A stretch of 64,000 nt of DNA from Protonemura montana (GCA_947568835.1 OX387606.1:7688001-7752000); one strand, 5' to 3'; positions 32,601 to 46,291 are shown, counted from the stretch's first letter. Notes: generated by a model not told the origin, from the sequence alone. A program made the numbers and translations.

Positions 32601-33580
32601 AATCGATGATTGCATTCGTGCACACACGATCAAATTGTAATCGCGCCTCTGTCCAAAAATCATGTCAACAAAGCCACAGGGGGCTAGAAAAACTCACACG
32701 AGTATCGGTTTCCCGTGATCGCCTGTTAGCGCTATCCACGGCACAGCAAGTGCATGTGCAGCGGTGCATTGCGCAGCCACGACTGCGTCGATCGAGTGTG
32801 ATCGATGGCAGATTATCACGATGAGGGCTTACGTGCAGGCATTGTTGCTGAGAAATATTCAGCATTCTGCGAACAGCAGTGACATGCTCGCTGCGCCGTC
32901 TCGCCGGGAGATGATAGCGCTGCGCTGCGCAGCGCCCGAATGGCGTCCTATTGTTGCGCGGCCAATCGCTAACGAGAAGAGAATGACTCGGGATATAACC
33001 GTCCACGAGTTCTCGTCTCTCCCACGCCAAACCAAATCAACGGCACACAAAAGGAGATAATAATTTTAAGAAAAAATGAGTTAAAAAAGTCGAGTCGGGA
33101 CTGATAATTTGCGGTTGTATGTAGTTGTAGCACGGAGAGTGTGAATAAGAATTTGTGTGCATAGGAACTAGTATATGATATAGAATTTGGTGAGATTGTT
33201 TATGCTTGGTGGCGGCAGCATGCACGCCGGAGCTGCCAAATAAGGCGTTAGGTCGGTCACGTACGTGATTTATCAGGGTTTCCTGATCACGAATAATTTG
33301 CCTACTACTTTTCGGGTGTATCTAAGAATGAGAAGAAGCATTCTTCCGGCGGTCAAGGCGCCTAACGATGAGAAATGCGCGCACAAACTCGAGACGTGGA
33401 CCGCGAGTCATGGGGTGGCTGACGAGCGGAAAGCGGCTAAGTTTATCGCTTCCACGGGTCGATCGCCATCGGTTGTCAACGTAAGATAAGCAAACAACAA
33501 TAATAGACTGTCAACGGTCGGCTAATGAGTGAAATACGGAAGGTGACGCGGGCGCAGCGCCCTCTCTGAACTGACGTCGC
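29669..33580. other. Gene-poor stretch with GC-rich blocks
   Basis: Holds a GC-richer block at 30840-31110 with sharp edges, a TAATTA cluster at 31628-31642 and a CpG-rich block at 32690-33050 with the palindromic 16-mer noted in the findings. No exon recognised. Confidence 0.5.
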
Positions 33581-33619
33581 GACTCCGACTCCGACGCCGA
33601 CGCCGACGCCGACGCCGAC
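33581..33619. repeat. Hexanucleotide repeat (GACKCC), about six units
   Basis: Two GACTCC then four GACGCC units, CpG-rich. It would encode an Asp-Ala repeat in one frame, but no supporting gene context is seen. Confidence 0.9.
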
Positions 33620-33879
33620 TTCTTTATCTAGTCACCCGACCGACTATTCGAAAGTATTTTCAGTCACTAGCACGCGTAAAGATATCTCCCAGTTCTTCTT
33701 GTCAGGATCATTAAAAATAAGCAGCCAAGCAAGATTGGAACCTTTAATTAGTTTTCATTAAACAGTGATTTTGAAAGCTAATAAATCACGACTACGTTTT
33801 AACGACTTTAGCGATCACTAATCCGTGAATCATTCGATTTGCCTCCTACATATTTGCTCGTCATTTGTTCACCAATCAA

Positions 33880-34135
33880 TTCAGCGAATTCCAAAAACGC
33901 GATTCCGAATTTGGAAAACATTGAACCCCCGATCCCCGAGTGTTCGACCGTCACGTGACATGCGAGCCTGCCGCCTTTCCGCTCTCAGAGTGGGGGCGTT
34001 GAAGCGGCGGCGGGAGCGGTGTGCTCTTAGACCGGTAAAACGTGTTCTGTCGGTGGACCGGCAGCTCCAGGTCCGGAGGCAGCAGGTAGCTCGATAGCAG
34101 GTGGATCAGCCAGCGCGCGGCAGGTTGCCGCCGCA

Positions 34136-34170
<35 letters not shown>

Positions 34171-34330
34171 GGCGTGGTATGCTCGCTGGCGAGGGTGGCA
34201 CCTCCGCCCCACCTCCCCCCCCCCCCCGCACATTGACGGACCGAGGGCTACCAGATCACGTCGGCCTTGGTGTCCGATGGACAAACGGCATTCAGGTGCT
34301 CCGATGGGTGGGCGTGTAATTAATAACTAA
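33880..34330. other. CpG-rich low-complexity block
   Basis: Contains the CCG repeat and a C13 run; open in several frames because of composition. A promoter or untranslated exon is possible but unproven. Confidence 0.35.
34127..34173. repeat. CCG trinucleotide repeat
   Basis: Nearly pure (CCG)n with one CAG interruption, followed at 34215-34227 by a run of 13 C. Reads as polyproline or polyalanine in different frames, hence the open frames around it. Confidence 0.92.
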
Positions 34331-34804
34331 GCAGGATTATATTAATATCGTTATCGACATCAATGTGTGAGGGTTTGGTACGTTGGTGCCGCGCACTTTG
34401 CTGAAGACTCCGTAGTGATCGCAGAGAGAAATGTGGTAGATGGTTTGGAATTGACAGTTACAAGTTGTTGCAGAAGAACCATATTTGATGATTTCTTTAT
34501 CACGTCACCGTCATCATCATCATCATCGGGAATTGGCTGTATATGTATAACCTTTAGGGTATCCGTCAAATACATGCATGCTTAAAGCATGTTTGATCCC
34601 GAATCTGGTTGCTATAAAAGGTACCCGAACGCCCACACAACATCACACAACAATGTTTACCTATAATCTAAGACGCCCGAATTCACGAATCATGATATAC
34701 GATTTTCGGATAACACTTTTCTGATTTTATAGTATACATAAGTATGCATGAAAAAACATGATCACGTACACGTAAGATAGTGCGCTCATCATAATATACA
34801 ATCA

Positions 34805-35100
34805 TTTTTCATCCTTTTGGCTGAGATACAGACGCCCTGGGCGCTTGTGTCTGGCGCTGCATGGCTGGACCATCGAGGCTGGACTCTCTGGTAACTGGCA
34901 AGAGTGTGCACGGCATGTGATTACCGGACGCCGGACGGCGCTGCGCGGTGCGGCGCGGCGGGGCGAGGCACTCGCGTTGGACGACTACCGTCCAGTGGCG
35001 AGCACGCCCTGCCCAGCGCCGCCAGCGATCGCTGCGTGCAGGCAGGCGCACAGGTACAGTAGTTAACACAACTCCACCCACCCTCCGCCGCCAACGTACT
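34805..35100. other. CpG-rich block
   Basis: Very rich in CpG (about 34930-35060), with open frames on both strands. No splice-supported exon or family likeness. Confidence 0.35.
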
Positions 35101-36086
35101 GTAATTATTATGAGGGCGAATGCAAGGCCAATGTTTTATAGATGAGGATAAACTGATGGAAATTCTTCAGCTTCAATGTGTATGTGAGCTGGAGTTTTGA
35201 GTTTTGTTTTGTTTTTGTTGTAGGTGAAAAAGTTTTGAGATGTTATTTTAATAATGCTTTGTATGTGTCCGTTCGCGTTTAGCTCCAACAAATTCGTTGT
35301 TTGCAAATATCAATCTTTTGATTTGCAATGATACATTTGCATTTTTGCTCTCAACATATTCAGGCTCACAGAAGATTGACGTAACGTGTAAGTATTAAGC
35401 GTGAAAGTGTTTGAAAGACATTCAACAAGGACACAATGTGTAATAGTATAACATATTCGAAGAGGCAAGACAACACAATGTCAAAATTTGGCTGAAGCTT
35501 AGTCGTTTATGTTCATTTAGAGCAGTGCATGCATCATGCAAAATGGCAAACAACCATTAATGATGAATTTCAGTCTCCGTTTTCAAAGCTAAATAATTCC
35601 TTTGTAGACCTTCACGTATAACACCTATCCACTTTTGCCCACTATGTAGTTTATCATTTGTGAGCTAAAGTTTTTATTACTATTTCCGTTCAGTTTCCCT
35701 TCAGTCTGGACACCTAAACAATCAGTCATTCAAAGAATGTTTCCTGATTTTTTTGCAAAACCGATTCGCGTCGCTGTTACGAACTCGGCACCTCCACCAA
35801 AACACAACCTAATGGAAAACCATCTCTGACATAAACTAACATTTCCTATTTTATTTACTACCATCATTCCTACCATTTATCATGAATCCAGAATTCAGGA
35901 AAAATCATCCACATTTTTCCTAATATGAAAGTCACGTGAAATATTCCTTCTGGTCGCGATGCACGACGCGTCGCTTGTCTTGCATTGTTGTCGACGAGCT
36001 AAGAACATGCACGTCGTTCACACTAGCATTGTATGGACTCCGGAGGATCGCATTCGCCGCGACCACGGAGACAATATCTTAAGACG

Positions 36087-36150
36087 TCAGCTCGTGTGCC
36101 ATTGTGCACCACGAAGAGCGGACCGCAAAGTCATGGGTTCGAATCTCTAC
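36087..36150 (+). mobile_element. tRNA-like pol III promoter remnant (possible SINE head)
   Basis: An A-box-like TCAGCTCGTGTGC and a near-perfect B-box GGTTCGAATCT (36136-36146) stand about 37 nt apart. No acceptor-stem pairing is present, so it is not a working tRNA gene; a tRNA-derived SINE head is the likeliest reading. Confidence 0.45.
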
Positions 36151-37283
36151 TCGACCGGTTATTGACGGCTAACTTCAAGACTTGTGATCTGATCGAATTT
36201 ATTGCTCGGCATTGAGTTTTCTCATTCCTCTGCTCAGCTAGTATGGATAATATCATCTATATTACATTATTTTGTGCTCGATAGTTCTCTATTGACAAGT
36301 CTCATTTCCTTAAGGGAAACGTAATAAAAATTACATCCAATTTCAGTATGAAGCAAATGCCGTGTTTTGCGAAGTAAACCCTGTATATTGCAATTGCATT
36401 ACTCTGCTGTTGCTGGCTCGTTGGCATATGAATAAGCCGGGACGCGGTGAAACGTAAAGCACAGCCAGTTTTCAAAACGATTCTTTTGAATAATTCATAA
36501 ATCATCATCGGAAATAATCCTTGTAACGTTTTACAAGTGAACACTTGTAAAAACAATCTTTATTATCTCATATACGAATCTAATAAAGAAACTCATGTAA
36601 AAAAATCCACCTTTGATACTTTTCAGCGCCCGCGTGTCATGGATGCAAAATGAACCATGCTGCTTCACGGCTCTAGCTTATCACTGATCTAAAAGATATT
36701 GTAATATTATATCGAGCCCTGCCTACTCTATATTAATAAAGAACCCGATATCACGTTGTGTAAAATTTCACCAATCAGTACGGCCCACACAAACGCATAA
36801 TCACATAAATATATTGACCTAATGAATTCTGTCCAACTACTGTTTGTGCCCGAAGCATTATTAGTCGCCCAGTAGATTCGACCACGTCCACATCGAGAAA
36901 GGGTTGTGCGTTCTGTCGGAGGCGTCAGAGCTACGTGACTTAGCCCCGGCCAGCTGAACTGATCGCCGGACTCGGGAGGAGGCTGGCAACACAGAAGCGA
37001 TCTGTGCAGGAGCAGGACAGCTCCTGATGGTTTCACGCTACGTCTTAGTAATTACGAAGCCTCGGTGGGCCCCAGGGCTTCGACTGCACCCTCCGCCTTA
37101 TAGGAGATACCTATCGAGATGTCGAGGAGCGGAACGGTCCTTCGTAGATACCTAACGTCCGCCGTCTAGCGTGTATGACAGAGCGCGAGAGAATCGTGGC
37201 TATAATTGCAGAGTTGGGTGATGCCGCTGCCTCACTATTAAATATCGAGACACGTACAGGCTTTTTATCAGGTCCAGAGACGG

Positions 37284-37313
37284 TTGTGTGTGTGTGAGTG
37301 TGTGTCTGTGTAT
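37284..37313. repeat. (GT)n microsatellite, interrupted
   Basis: Three GT blocks broken by GA and CT. Confidence 0.85.
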
Positions 37314-38254
37314 TTTTTCTGGTTTCATTTACCGCCTGTGGTAAAAATCAAGGTAAAATTGAAACTAAGACGCGTAGGTATAGGATCGTGCATAATTTGA
37401 TCATTATGAATTACGATTTAATTTTGAAATTAGACATGGACGGAATTAATATCTGCGTCAAATATTGAAATGGGCTAATTATGTTTTGATTGTCATTTTT
37501 TGTTGTTGTTGTGCTTGGAGAGCCGTTGAAAAAAAATGACATAATAGAATGCGTTTGAAATGATCTCTCCTCCAGCTGCGAGTAAAAATGCTTGTGGTGG
37601 TGATATTTTTGGCCGCTGGTCGTGGTTCGATTCGTTGACGGAGTATTCTGGTTCGGGCATACAGATGTCCTTTGAATCACAGCTAGTGGTCACAAACAAT
37701 CGCACCACTGAAATGAAAAGTGAAGACAAATCGCTCACTCCGCGAACAATGGACCAAAAATCATTGAATTGCGCCCGAAACACCACCTACAACAAATTTC
37801 CTTCCATTTCCTAGAGAATATAAATCGTCTTCAAATCTTGGCTTGAAGAGCTCAGCTAATGATAGAAACGACTCTAATGGGGAATTCATGTAGCGTTACA
37901 CTGGCGCTAACGAAGGCGGTGCAACATTTCTCTAAATCCTGACAGCCTCTGTTCGAGAACAAGAACATCTCTCCTCCCACGCTGATACCACTTCATTGCT
38001 GCGGTCCATTCGAATTCTCTGCTAAACTGCGTATAAATCCGTTGGCCAAATTAGGCGCAACTAATCAAAAATTATTCGATAATATCATAATGATAGTGTT
38101 TATAAAGATTTCTTGGTCTGTAAATATGTAAATTGTGCCCCTGATTTATGCTAAATTTCAAGCTCGCTGTATGTCGTGATCAACATTCAGAGGAATAATT
38201 TTCATTCCAACAACTATTTATCTATCTCCTTTGTTGTCTTATCTCGCGCAAGCG

Positions 38255-38271
38255 TTTTTTTTTTTTTTTTT
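38255..38271. repeat. Homopolymer of 17 T
   Basis: Uninterrupted T run between AGCG and ACAAATCGCC. Confidence 0.9.
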
Positions 38272-40643
38272 ACAAATCGCCGCTCTCGCCGTAATTGCTT
38301 TATTTCTGTCGCACTCGTTATAAATAGGTTGATGCTGTGTTGTTTGGACCGCGGCTGACTGCAACGATGTCTCACGGCGTGTGGGTGGACACTAGTGTCC
38401 CCCCTCTCCCTCTTCCTTGCCCTCCACCCCCCCGCACCCGGGCCGCAACGCAACAGTGGACACTACACGAGTTTTTACGCTGAAAGTTATCTGGGTAAAT
38501 GTATTTTCTATGAAGAGAATTGATTCACAGGATTGGAATTTACAGTTTTCAACTCAAAGTTAGTAAAAAAATGGACTAGTTTAGACCTATCATTAGTCGA
38601 GTTTCACACGCGATCAAACGAAAATGAAAATTAATGAAAAACAATCTAATTGAAAATCTAAGTACACTGTGGCGAGAGTTACGTAACAAACATTGCGTAT
38701 ATGGTACTGATTAATAATATGGGATAGCTGATCCAAAAGATATACCGCGATATTTTCGGCTGCACCAGAGAAAGAGTGGGCCTTATAAGGCCGTGTCCCA
38801 ATTCCCCACAGAAGGTGTTTTTCCCCAACGGCATATTCGAATTGAAGGTAAGGCTTACGGTAGGTACTAATTACACAGCCAGCAATTTGCGACCAACAAG
38901 AACACATTTTGAACTTTGCTAATTTAGATCCTCGTGAAAATGCCGTCACGTGTCTAACAATTGTCCGAAATTACGACACCTTTGGATTCATTGGATTCAT
39001 GTTTTGTGTCACAAGATCATTCGATCAAGATCATGTCGTCGCGCTTTACTTGAGCAATATGGGAGGAATTATTTCATCGAGGGCGTCACAATGCAAATCC
39101 TTGCGAATACGAACATCAATAATACGACCTCAAGACTCGCAGACACATTAAGAATCAATCACGTATCACGACAGTGATCAAAATAATCTTTAGTTGTGGT
39201 CCCTTTGAGTTTGTAGGCTAACTAATCGCTGGTGACAAATAACTTTTAACTAGATTCCATAACTGCAATGATTCACTTTAATGCATTCTGTCAAAAAGTT
39301 ATTACAATAAGAAATGTGAAAGATTACAAGTATAAGTTATTACAACCAATCTTTAAAATTACACATTTAAATACATAATAGCCAATTAGAATTTAGGATC
39401 CAATGCCAAATCTGGCTTTAATAATCAGTAAATTATTTGTTTAATCCGGGAGTTAACAGTCTTGTTGCCTATATAATGAACGATAAGCCGGAGAGGCAGT
39501 GGTCGAAATGCACCTGTCTGCACCCATGAATCGCGCATGGGTAAGACGAGGGTGCTCATGCTGTTCAAGCCAACGGCTGAAACAAATGAGTCGTATTACC
39601 GAAAATGCCAGCGATAAATCGCATGCGTGCTTATGCACTGTCTGCTTGTGCAAGTGCAGTAATGATAATCCATGGTCACGAGCGTAACACATGGCGCAGT
39701 AGCCAAAATTAAAATAATTTTAAAATATTTGCACAAATAAATTGTGCTCCGTTGAAAGATGAATTTAAAATTTTGCCGCTTCGTGGTCTACTTAAGATGA
39801 ATTCGGGGTATATTTCATAGAGTAGGGAAATTTAATTTAAATTTAAATGAATATCCTGCTTCTTGTCTCTTGAAAATATTGGAGAAAGGTCCAGTCTGCT
39901 CTTTCATGCTGAACAATCCGATCGCAACGAATTCAGTAGCATGCAGGTAAGATATGGCAAGGAATTGACAGCCAGCCGTGTCAATTTTGACTTGCGCAAG
40001 CCTCGGGAGTTCTGTTCTGTTAGACAGGCTAATGGTGCGTAACGCACCAAACAAACATTTAATACAAATTCTGAATATATGAATGAATTATAACATCGCA
40101 CCACAATTTTTAGTGTCAGAATTGAACATCAAATTTAAGCGTAAGTCGTGGGCGTAGTAAACTCAAACGTGCTTATCACCTCGTCAAGAAACCTGACTTT
40201 TAAAATTCTACAAAACTTTTGTCCACTGGCTGTGTGTTCGACCTAAGATAGCACAGATGCAGCCAGTTTACTTGTCGACTACACTAACACCACGCTATCA
40301 TTGATCAACACTTAAAATGAATTAAGTACCTGTAGCAATGTGGACATCTTCATGTAGGTGGACGTCTCCTCTTTTAATATACCTAGGTGCTAAAGAAATA
40401 ATAAATTCTTTTTCAAAAGTAAGAGGCACTAAAACCGCCCACACCAAGCGATACATAATAGAGACATTTCGAAATCTCGAAGACGAAGAAATAAATGAAC
40501 CGCGAGCGAGATTTCGCGTTCGTATAAGAGAACAACAGTGTGTATATTATCGTAGGTTTTATATAACACGCTTTGCTACTGGCAGGTGTAACTGACTACG
40601 CATACTATTAATTAGTTCAAGAGCATGCCGCGCATCTTCCATG

Positions 40644-40659
40644 CCCCCCCCCCCCCCCC
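40644..40659. repeat. Homopolymer of 16 C
   Basis: Uninterrupted C run in the gene-poor region, followed by a pyrimidine-rich stretch. Confidence 0.95.
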
Positions 40660-41820
40660 TCACGCCTGGCCCCCACATACTCTCTTTTGCCACTGCACCC
40701 TTGCTCTCTCGAATAGATTGTGTAGGAGAACAGAACTTTGCTGTTGGCTCGAGACTATTTTAATAGCTTAGTTACGACTGATCGAGACAGCATCTCGCGA
40801 TTTGCTTAGGTACGCCGTGGCCATTCACCGCGCGGTGCCAGCGTTTGGAGCGATGGGGAAAGAAAATGTCGGGATTGACGAAAATCCGGCACGGTGTCCG
40901 GTTCTCTAGTAACCCGCAACGTTTTCATCTAGATTTGAAAAAAAAAATAATCTGGAGCAGAGCTCGAATGTTAACAAATCAGAGAGGTCATCTTTGACCA
41001 GTTGTTCATTCAATGAATATATACGACGCTTAAAGAACGCATAGTAACTCTATAAGAAGCCATGGAGCGGTTCATATCTAATGGAAAGATCTAACGATTA
41101 CTTTCGGCCATAGTGCTGTATGCAAGGAGCTCATTTAAAGATAACAGAATATTCTCAGAATCGAAGACCACCAAATGGCTCGAATTTCATCTATAGTGTG
41201 CTACAGTTGGTTTAATTTCGATAATCTTTTATGATGCGGTCCCCATGAGGAAGCAGAGCAGAAGCCTTTTGTTACTGATAGATAAGACTATGCTGTGAGC
41301 TGCTGGTTTAATTATGTAACAAATCAAGGTTGTGCCCGGCTTGTCAGAAGGAGGGAATGCAGCTCATGATGGACACCGGCCGAACGCACAACCAATTTGG
41401 TAAAGCACCTGCCCTGGGTCTCATGCACGCAATGTGTCTCGGTTTCGGCGCAACAGGCTCCTAAACGGGCTACAATTTCCTGATTCCGCACTTTATAGAC
41501 TATCTTTTGGTGCTCCTCAAACATTCACTTAAAAGGGCGCATTACGAAATTGGTCCAGGTAGCCGGCATTATGGGAGCATTCTGCCGAGCTAATCACCAT
41601 AAAATTAACGAGTCTGTTAGCAGGTGGACAGAGCAAATGCAGACCAGAGAGCAGAAAACGAAGTATGCTCGTCTCGGGACGGGACGGCGTAACCGTAGCA
41701 ATATAATTACACCTTACACGCAGCCACTGTTACTTGCGATCGCAATCAAACTCAAGGTGTGATTCTGTTTAATAAAACTCAAAGATCTAGAATTTAACTA
41801 CAAGATTATTTGAAATCGTT

Positions 41821-42440
41821 ATCGCGCGGCCGCGCACTGCAAGCCACGCAAGCGTGCTGCGCGGCTGTGAGGGTGTTGTCCATCGAACACACCCAATCGG
41901 GAGCATAAAGCAACTTCATGAAGCAAACGTTAAACTTCTTCGCTTGTACATATCGACAAGTGAATTATTGCGATCCAGTTAAATGCTTCAATGTTGTGTC
42001 CAAGAGCAGTTTGAGTTTATCTACGATCGAACAAGCGTGGGATACAAAGTGGTTAGCCGCGATATTATTCCAATGTGCGTTGCCTATCGGTGGCTGCGCA
42101 TGGACTGCGCACGGATAGCCGTTGTGCGCGCGCGGACCTAGTGGACGCACGATGTTGGCAACTTTGGGGGCAGTGCGCGAGTCACGTGGTCAAGGTACTC
42201 GGGTAAGAGAGGAGAGTAGCGCGCCGCGTGGGCTTTCGGCATGTCACGGGAATTTTGATTTAAAGGGCGTTGGTGGTTGCATGCCAGTTTGGGTTGCCAG
42301 TGGCTAGTAAATCAGCTGACGCCACCTAGCTCTTCTGCTCATAGTAGCAACAGCAGCAGCAACAGCATCAGCAGCAGTGGCGGTGGCGGTAACGCTCAAG
42401 CCGCTTCTTTTAATGGTTTGCTCAGAGATGATTAAGTCTC
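41821..42440. other. CpG-rich block with Ser/Asn/Gly-coding repeat
   Basis: GC-rich at 41825-41875 and 42110-42240, then the CAG/GGT repeat. A plus frame of about 58 codons (about 42263-42438) ends SFNGLLRDD and TAA. Could be a promoter with a 5' exon of a plus-strand gene; no recognised domain. Confidence 0.3.
42347..42396. repeat. CAG/CAA-rich repeat followed by GGT/GGC
   Basis: AGC-AAC-AGC-AGC-type triplets with one ATC, then GGCGGTGGCGGT. Reads Ser/Asn-rich then Gly4 in one plus frame and polyglutamine-like in another. Confidence 0.85.
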
Positions 42441-43586
42441 AGTCAGAGACAAACTATCAGACGCCAGGGAAACGGGTTGAGTGTGGAACACACGCCAGCA
42501 AGAGATTAGTTGTTCTGGTAAATTAACAAGTAAATATAGTGAGTAGGCACCTCTGAGGCTTCAACCATAAACCAACATGGCTACTACTTATTTTAACTAA
42601 CTAATTTCTAGTACCACTACCGTTTAAGAAAACCATTTGTTTCCCTGTGTTGGCTTTGATTGTATTCTAAAGTTTTCGAGAAAATCTGCTGCTGGGACCG
42701 GGGGAAAGGTTGTGAAACCCTCGATTACTAAGGAATTAGCGTAACCTTTAGCGAACCCCGCCAAAATTTTGAACGCTCCGCAAACAAAAGCCACCCACTT
42801 TGTTCACAGAGCAGCCGATAACTGTGCCAATGTTCCACACATGTATAGTTCCAAATCACATTATTAATTTCATCTTCTCAGTCGGTTGGCCATACCAAGC
42901 TAGTGCATCAATGACGGTCGCGAAAGGCATCATTGCACATCGGTCTTGTGCACTGTCTTGGCCGGCAACCAATCTGCAAGTCACAACATTTGCTGTAATC
43001 TAATCGTCTACCTGCACTCAAGATGAATTTGTCCCCTGCGATTGCAGTCGCCTGACCTGGATCACAAATACCCTAGACGCCCGAATATAGAAAGAGGTCG
43101 TAAAATTAATCACGTTGACTAACTAAGACATTCACGTTCGAGCAATAACAAGGAGGTATTGTGTAAAATATTGTTTGCGATTTTGAAACAATTACTTGCA
43201 TTGCGACTGCAACGCACGACAATTGTAATGTAGAAAGAAGTTCACGGAAGGCTGGGGTGGAACGGACGTCTTTGCGTTATTGGCGAGACTACGAATATAT
43301 TATTTGCAAGGGACATTTTTTTTGTGCTGGTTGCAATCTAAAAACAATTTATAACGAAATTTATTAGCACGGCAACCTGCCATTTACTGGCATTGAACCT
43401 GGGGCCCTTGCAAACGTCCAATAGGCGTGTTTAAATGCACACAAGTCAAAGTGTCCAAGACTGCTTTAAATAAGCTCGAAGATATAAGTTACAAAACCTG
43501 AGAGCAGAGTGGATTGCACATAAGTTGACAAATAGCCTCAACTTAATCCATGTTAATTCTTTGCTGCAATCATAATACATTCTCGT

Positions 43587-43660
43587 GTTTGTCATCTAGT
43601 GGTCTGCAAATATAGTATAACATTGTCGTCTCGGGTTCGAGTCCCTTTCGAGCCGTTCGT
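43587..43660 (+). mobile_element. tRNA-like pol III promoter remnant (possible SINE head)
   Basis: TCTAGTGGTCTGC (A-box-like) and GGTTCGAGTCC (B-box, 43634-43644) are spaced as in a tRNA, without a cloverleaf acceptor stem. The following 150 bp (to about 43800) is more GC-rich than its surroundings and may be the element body. Confidence 0.5.
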
Positions 43661-45989
43661 CTGTCTCTCCTCCAACACGATGATCGGTGATAAATGTCGG
43701 CGTTCGGGACCGGTTAGGTTTCTAACACCAAACCTCATACTTTCTGACCGTTCATAAGTCACATTATCACATTCATCAGGGCATGTTGGTATCGTGCGTT
43801 TGCTCGACAACGTTCAGGTGACATTTTCCAATACATCACACGCGATGGATTCCATGCAAACGTCTCTCCGGCTTCTCACGTGACTGTCCGATCATTTCGG
43901 TGGAGGCGCCGAGCTAGACTCGACTGGCCGTCTCGCTAGTTGAACAAGCTTGAACTAATCAGCATCTGAAGCTAGTTAAGCATCGCATGTAATTGACGAC
44001 AACGAATAATTGCACGATTTTTGCATGAGCCAGTCACCCGCCGGCGACCAATTGAGTTTTCATCTTAATCTTTTCAGCAATTTCTTTCTTTTTTTTTGCC
44101 AATCGTTTGTGTGGATTTCGTGGAAAGCTGCGCCTCTGTCCGCAAATGAGCTGCCGCTTATCACCGCTGGGGCATGCGTAGTGAGCTAGCTTTCAATGCG
44201 CACCGACTCGATGCGCTAGAGTCGAAAGACACAATGCGACGGACACGTTCACTAGCGACTAGCGAGGCCTCTGACGGTGTTAAAAAGGATTAAAGGATTG
44301 ATGACTTATTTTAAGTTCTGTCATCCCTCGCAGCATGAGACTTCTGATTGATCAAATGCTTCTGTCCGGTGTACGCGGGGCCAAAGGCCTTTAAGAAGGT
44401 GGATAAATGCGACTATCATCGCTCGGTCGGGTCTTCGGCCCATAGTTACAAGTCATGACCCTGTAGAATATGAATCTAATCACCTAGCGATTATTTCTAA
44501 TTAAAATGTTCACGTTATTTCGCCGTTAGCGGCGTTCGGAGGTGAAGAGAAAGAAGAAGAAACGCGATAGGCGAAAGGGTAAACATTTTGCTGAGTCGTG
44601 TGATGAGAACGCTTTTGTGAAATGATGTTGTCAAAAGAATAATGATCAAGTTCACAATGTTTACTCTCTGTGCAATGCCTCTAATGGAGTTTGGACAGGT
44701 TTACACCTATAGCTACAAGTTTTCATCTGCAGGAGTGTAAATTACCTCGATTTCATCACTTGTGCGAACGGTTTCGCAGCGTGGTAATAATCGTCGTACA
44801 AGCTCTTGCTGAAACAGTAAAAATCAAGGATTAACATAAACATGCGGGGTGAAGGAAATGGAACATCATTGCGTTGACGAGCTGACCATATTTCCTACAA
44901 CGGGGCGCCTACGACACTGCAAGCGCTATTCTCTTGCCTACACTGGAAATTGGAACTCGGATAGCTCTGAATTTTACAGCTCTATATGTATTCGTACAGT
45001 CTATTGGGTGTGCACAAAAAATGTTAGGTACTGCTGTCATTTTCATGAAATTCTATGGTGATCGCGAGAATCTGTCGCCAGCAGCACGTGTGTGGGCGTT
45101 CGATTGCTGAGAAGCGCCTCTATTAATTGAATCAGATCATTGATTACCAATCATAAACGAAACAGAAAACGAACAGGCAGTGTTGTAATTGCTGCGACAA
45201 GTCGCGGATCTTGAACTTTGCTTGGCCAAGAACGTAGCGTGAAAAGTTGGCCGCACTTTAAAGTCCACCCACAAGCGAGTAACGTATTTTAATTTCTAAT
45301 AAATACACGCAAGGACGAACGCCGAGTCAATATTTGACAAGAGTTTCTACATTCAAAATAGCGGCGGTCATTGGCCGAAAAAAAACGACTCTCTCGATGA
45401 GAAAGGAATATTATGAGATGTTGTCTGCTGAGACAAAGTTTGTTTTCTCAAGAGCAAAACGCTCATTTTACCCAATAAACTTACATAGCGAACGAAGGCC
45501 GAAATAATCTTCGTTCACAAATTGCATAATGGTTGACCAGCGCTATGGATATGTGTCCCAATAAGTGTTCGACGAAAACAGGTCGAACCAGTATAAGTGT
45601 GTGTAAAACACGTGTCTTAGGTGACATTTACATAGGCAATACGTCATTATCCGAAGCATGCGATTCTCGATTGAATTTTGTGAATACTTCCACATAACGA
45701 ACCATAGGAGAACCTTGTTGGTGTCCTGCGACGAAGATAATGCGAAGGCGTAGGAGCAAATTAAATTTAAGGCACCCACAGGGACGATATGGCTAATTTA
45801 TCAAACAGATATGACCGATTTCCTTTTATATAAAATTTGACGCCACATAAATGAATTCAAAACAATTCAACAATAATTTAAACATTTTCACAAACTGTTC
45901 ACGGTTTAAGTCGTGAACTAAGAATATTCCCGGCTGTTGCAGAAAAGCGTGACACTCGTTCCCAGATTGGAACGAATAAATTTTCACAG

Positions 45990-46291
45990 CGGCATTGTCT
46001 GGCTGAAGAGGTGATTCTGGCGGGCATTGCGGCGGGCGGGCAGGCGGGCGGGCGGGCATCACCAAGTCTGACCACCACCAGCCTTCAACACCGTCTGCCA
46101 CCATCTTCGCACCACGCGATTTACGAGGTTACTACCCACATATCACACTGCACACGGCGCTGCACTCTCTCAGCTGCACCGATCTCAGCTGCGCGACGCT
46201 TGTTTACCCTGACTGCGCATATCACGGTCGACTCCCGCATACTCGAGGGAAAAACCTTATGGGAAAGCGGTTTGAAGTGGTTTTGGAAAAC
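45990..46291 (+). other. Possible first exon: GC-rich patch ending at a consensus splice donor
   Basis: The patch ends in CTGCTG|GTAAGTATT, a strong donor, after 280 bp of GC-rich sequence with several CAGCTG E-boxes (46172-46196). The open frame running through it has low-complexity content and no family match, so an untranslated exon fits better than coding. Confidence 0.25.
46031..46057. repeat. (GGGC)n-like tetranucleotide repeat
   Basis: GGCGGGCGGGCAGGCGGGCG pattern in a GC-rich patch 240 bp before a good plus-strand splice donor at 46292. Confidence 0.85.

Larger units (their letters stand above)
36160..41820. other. Gene-poor stretch
   Basis: About 5.7 kb with no recognisable exon; includes T17, C16 and (GT)n tracts listed separately. 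Confidence 0.5.

Noticed and set aside
32665..33060. Several overlapping 60-120 codon frames on both strands
   Set aside because: CpG-rich sequence has few stop codons in any frame; none shows a recognisable domain.
33764..33783. Similarity to the bantam microRNA (GATTTTGAAAGCTAAT)
   Set aside because: The seed region differs and the local fold is only about 11 pairs, too short for a microRNA precursor.
34101..34319. Polyproline (plus) and polyalanine (minus) open frames
   Set aside because: Both arise from the CCG repeat and C13 run; no splice or family support.
36087..36150. A functional tRNA gene
   Set aside because: The B-box is good but there is no acceptor or anticodon stem pairing.
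40819..40840. Minus-strand resemblance to miR-124 (GCGGTGAATGGCC)
   Set aside because: The seed is not preserved and no star arm pairs with it; the match follows from a local CG-rich palindrome.
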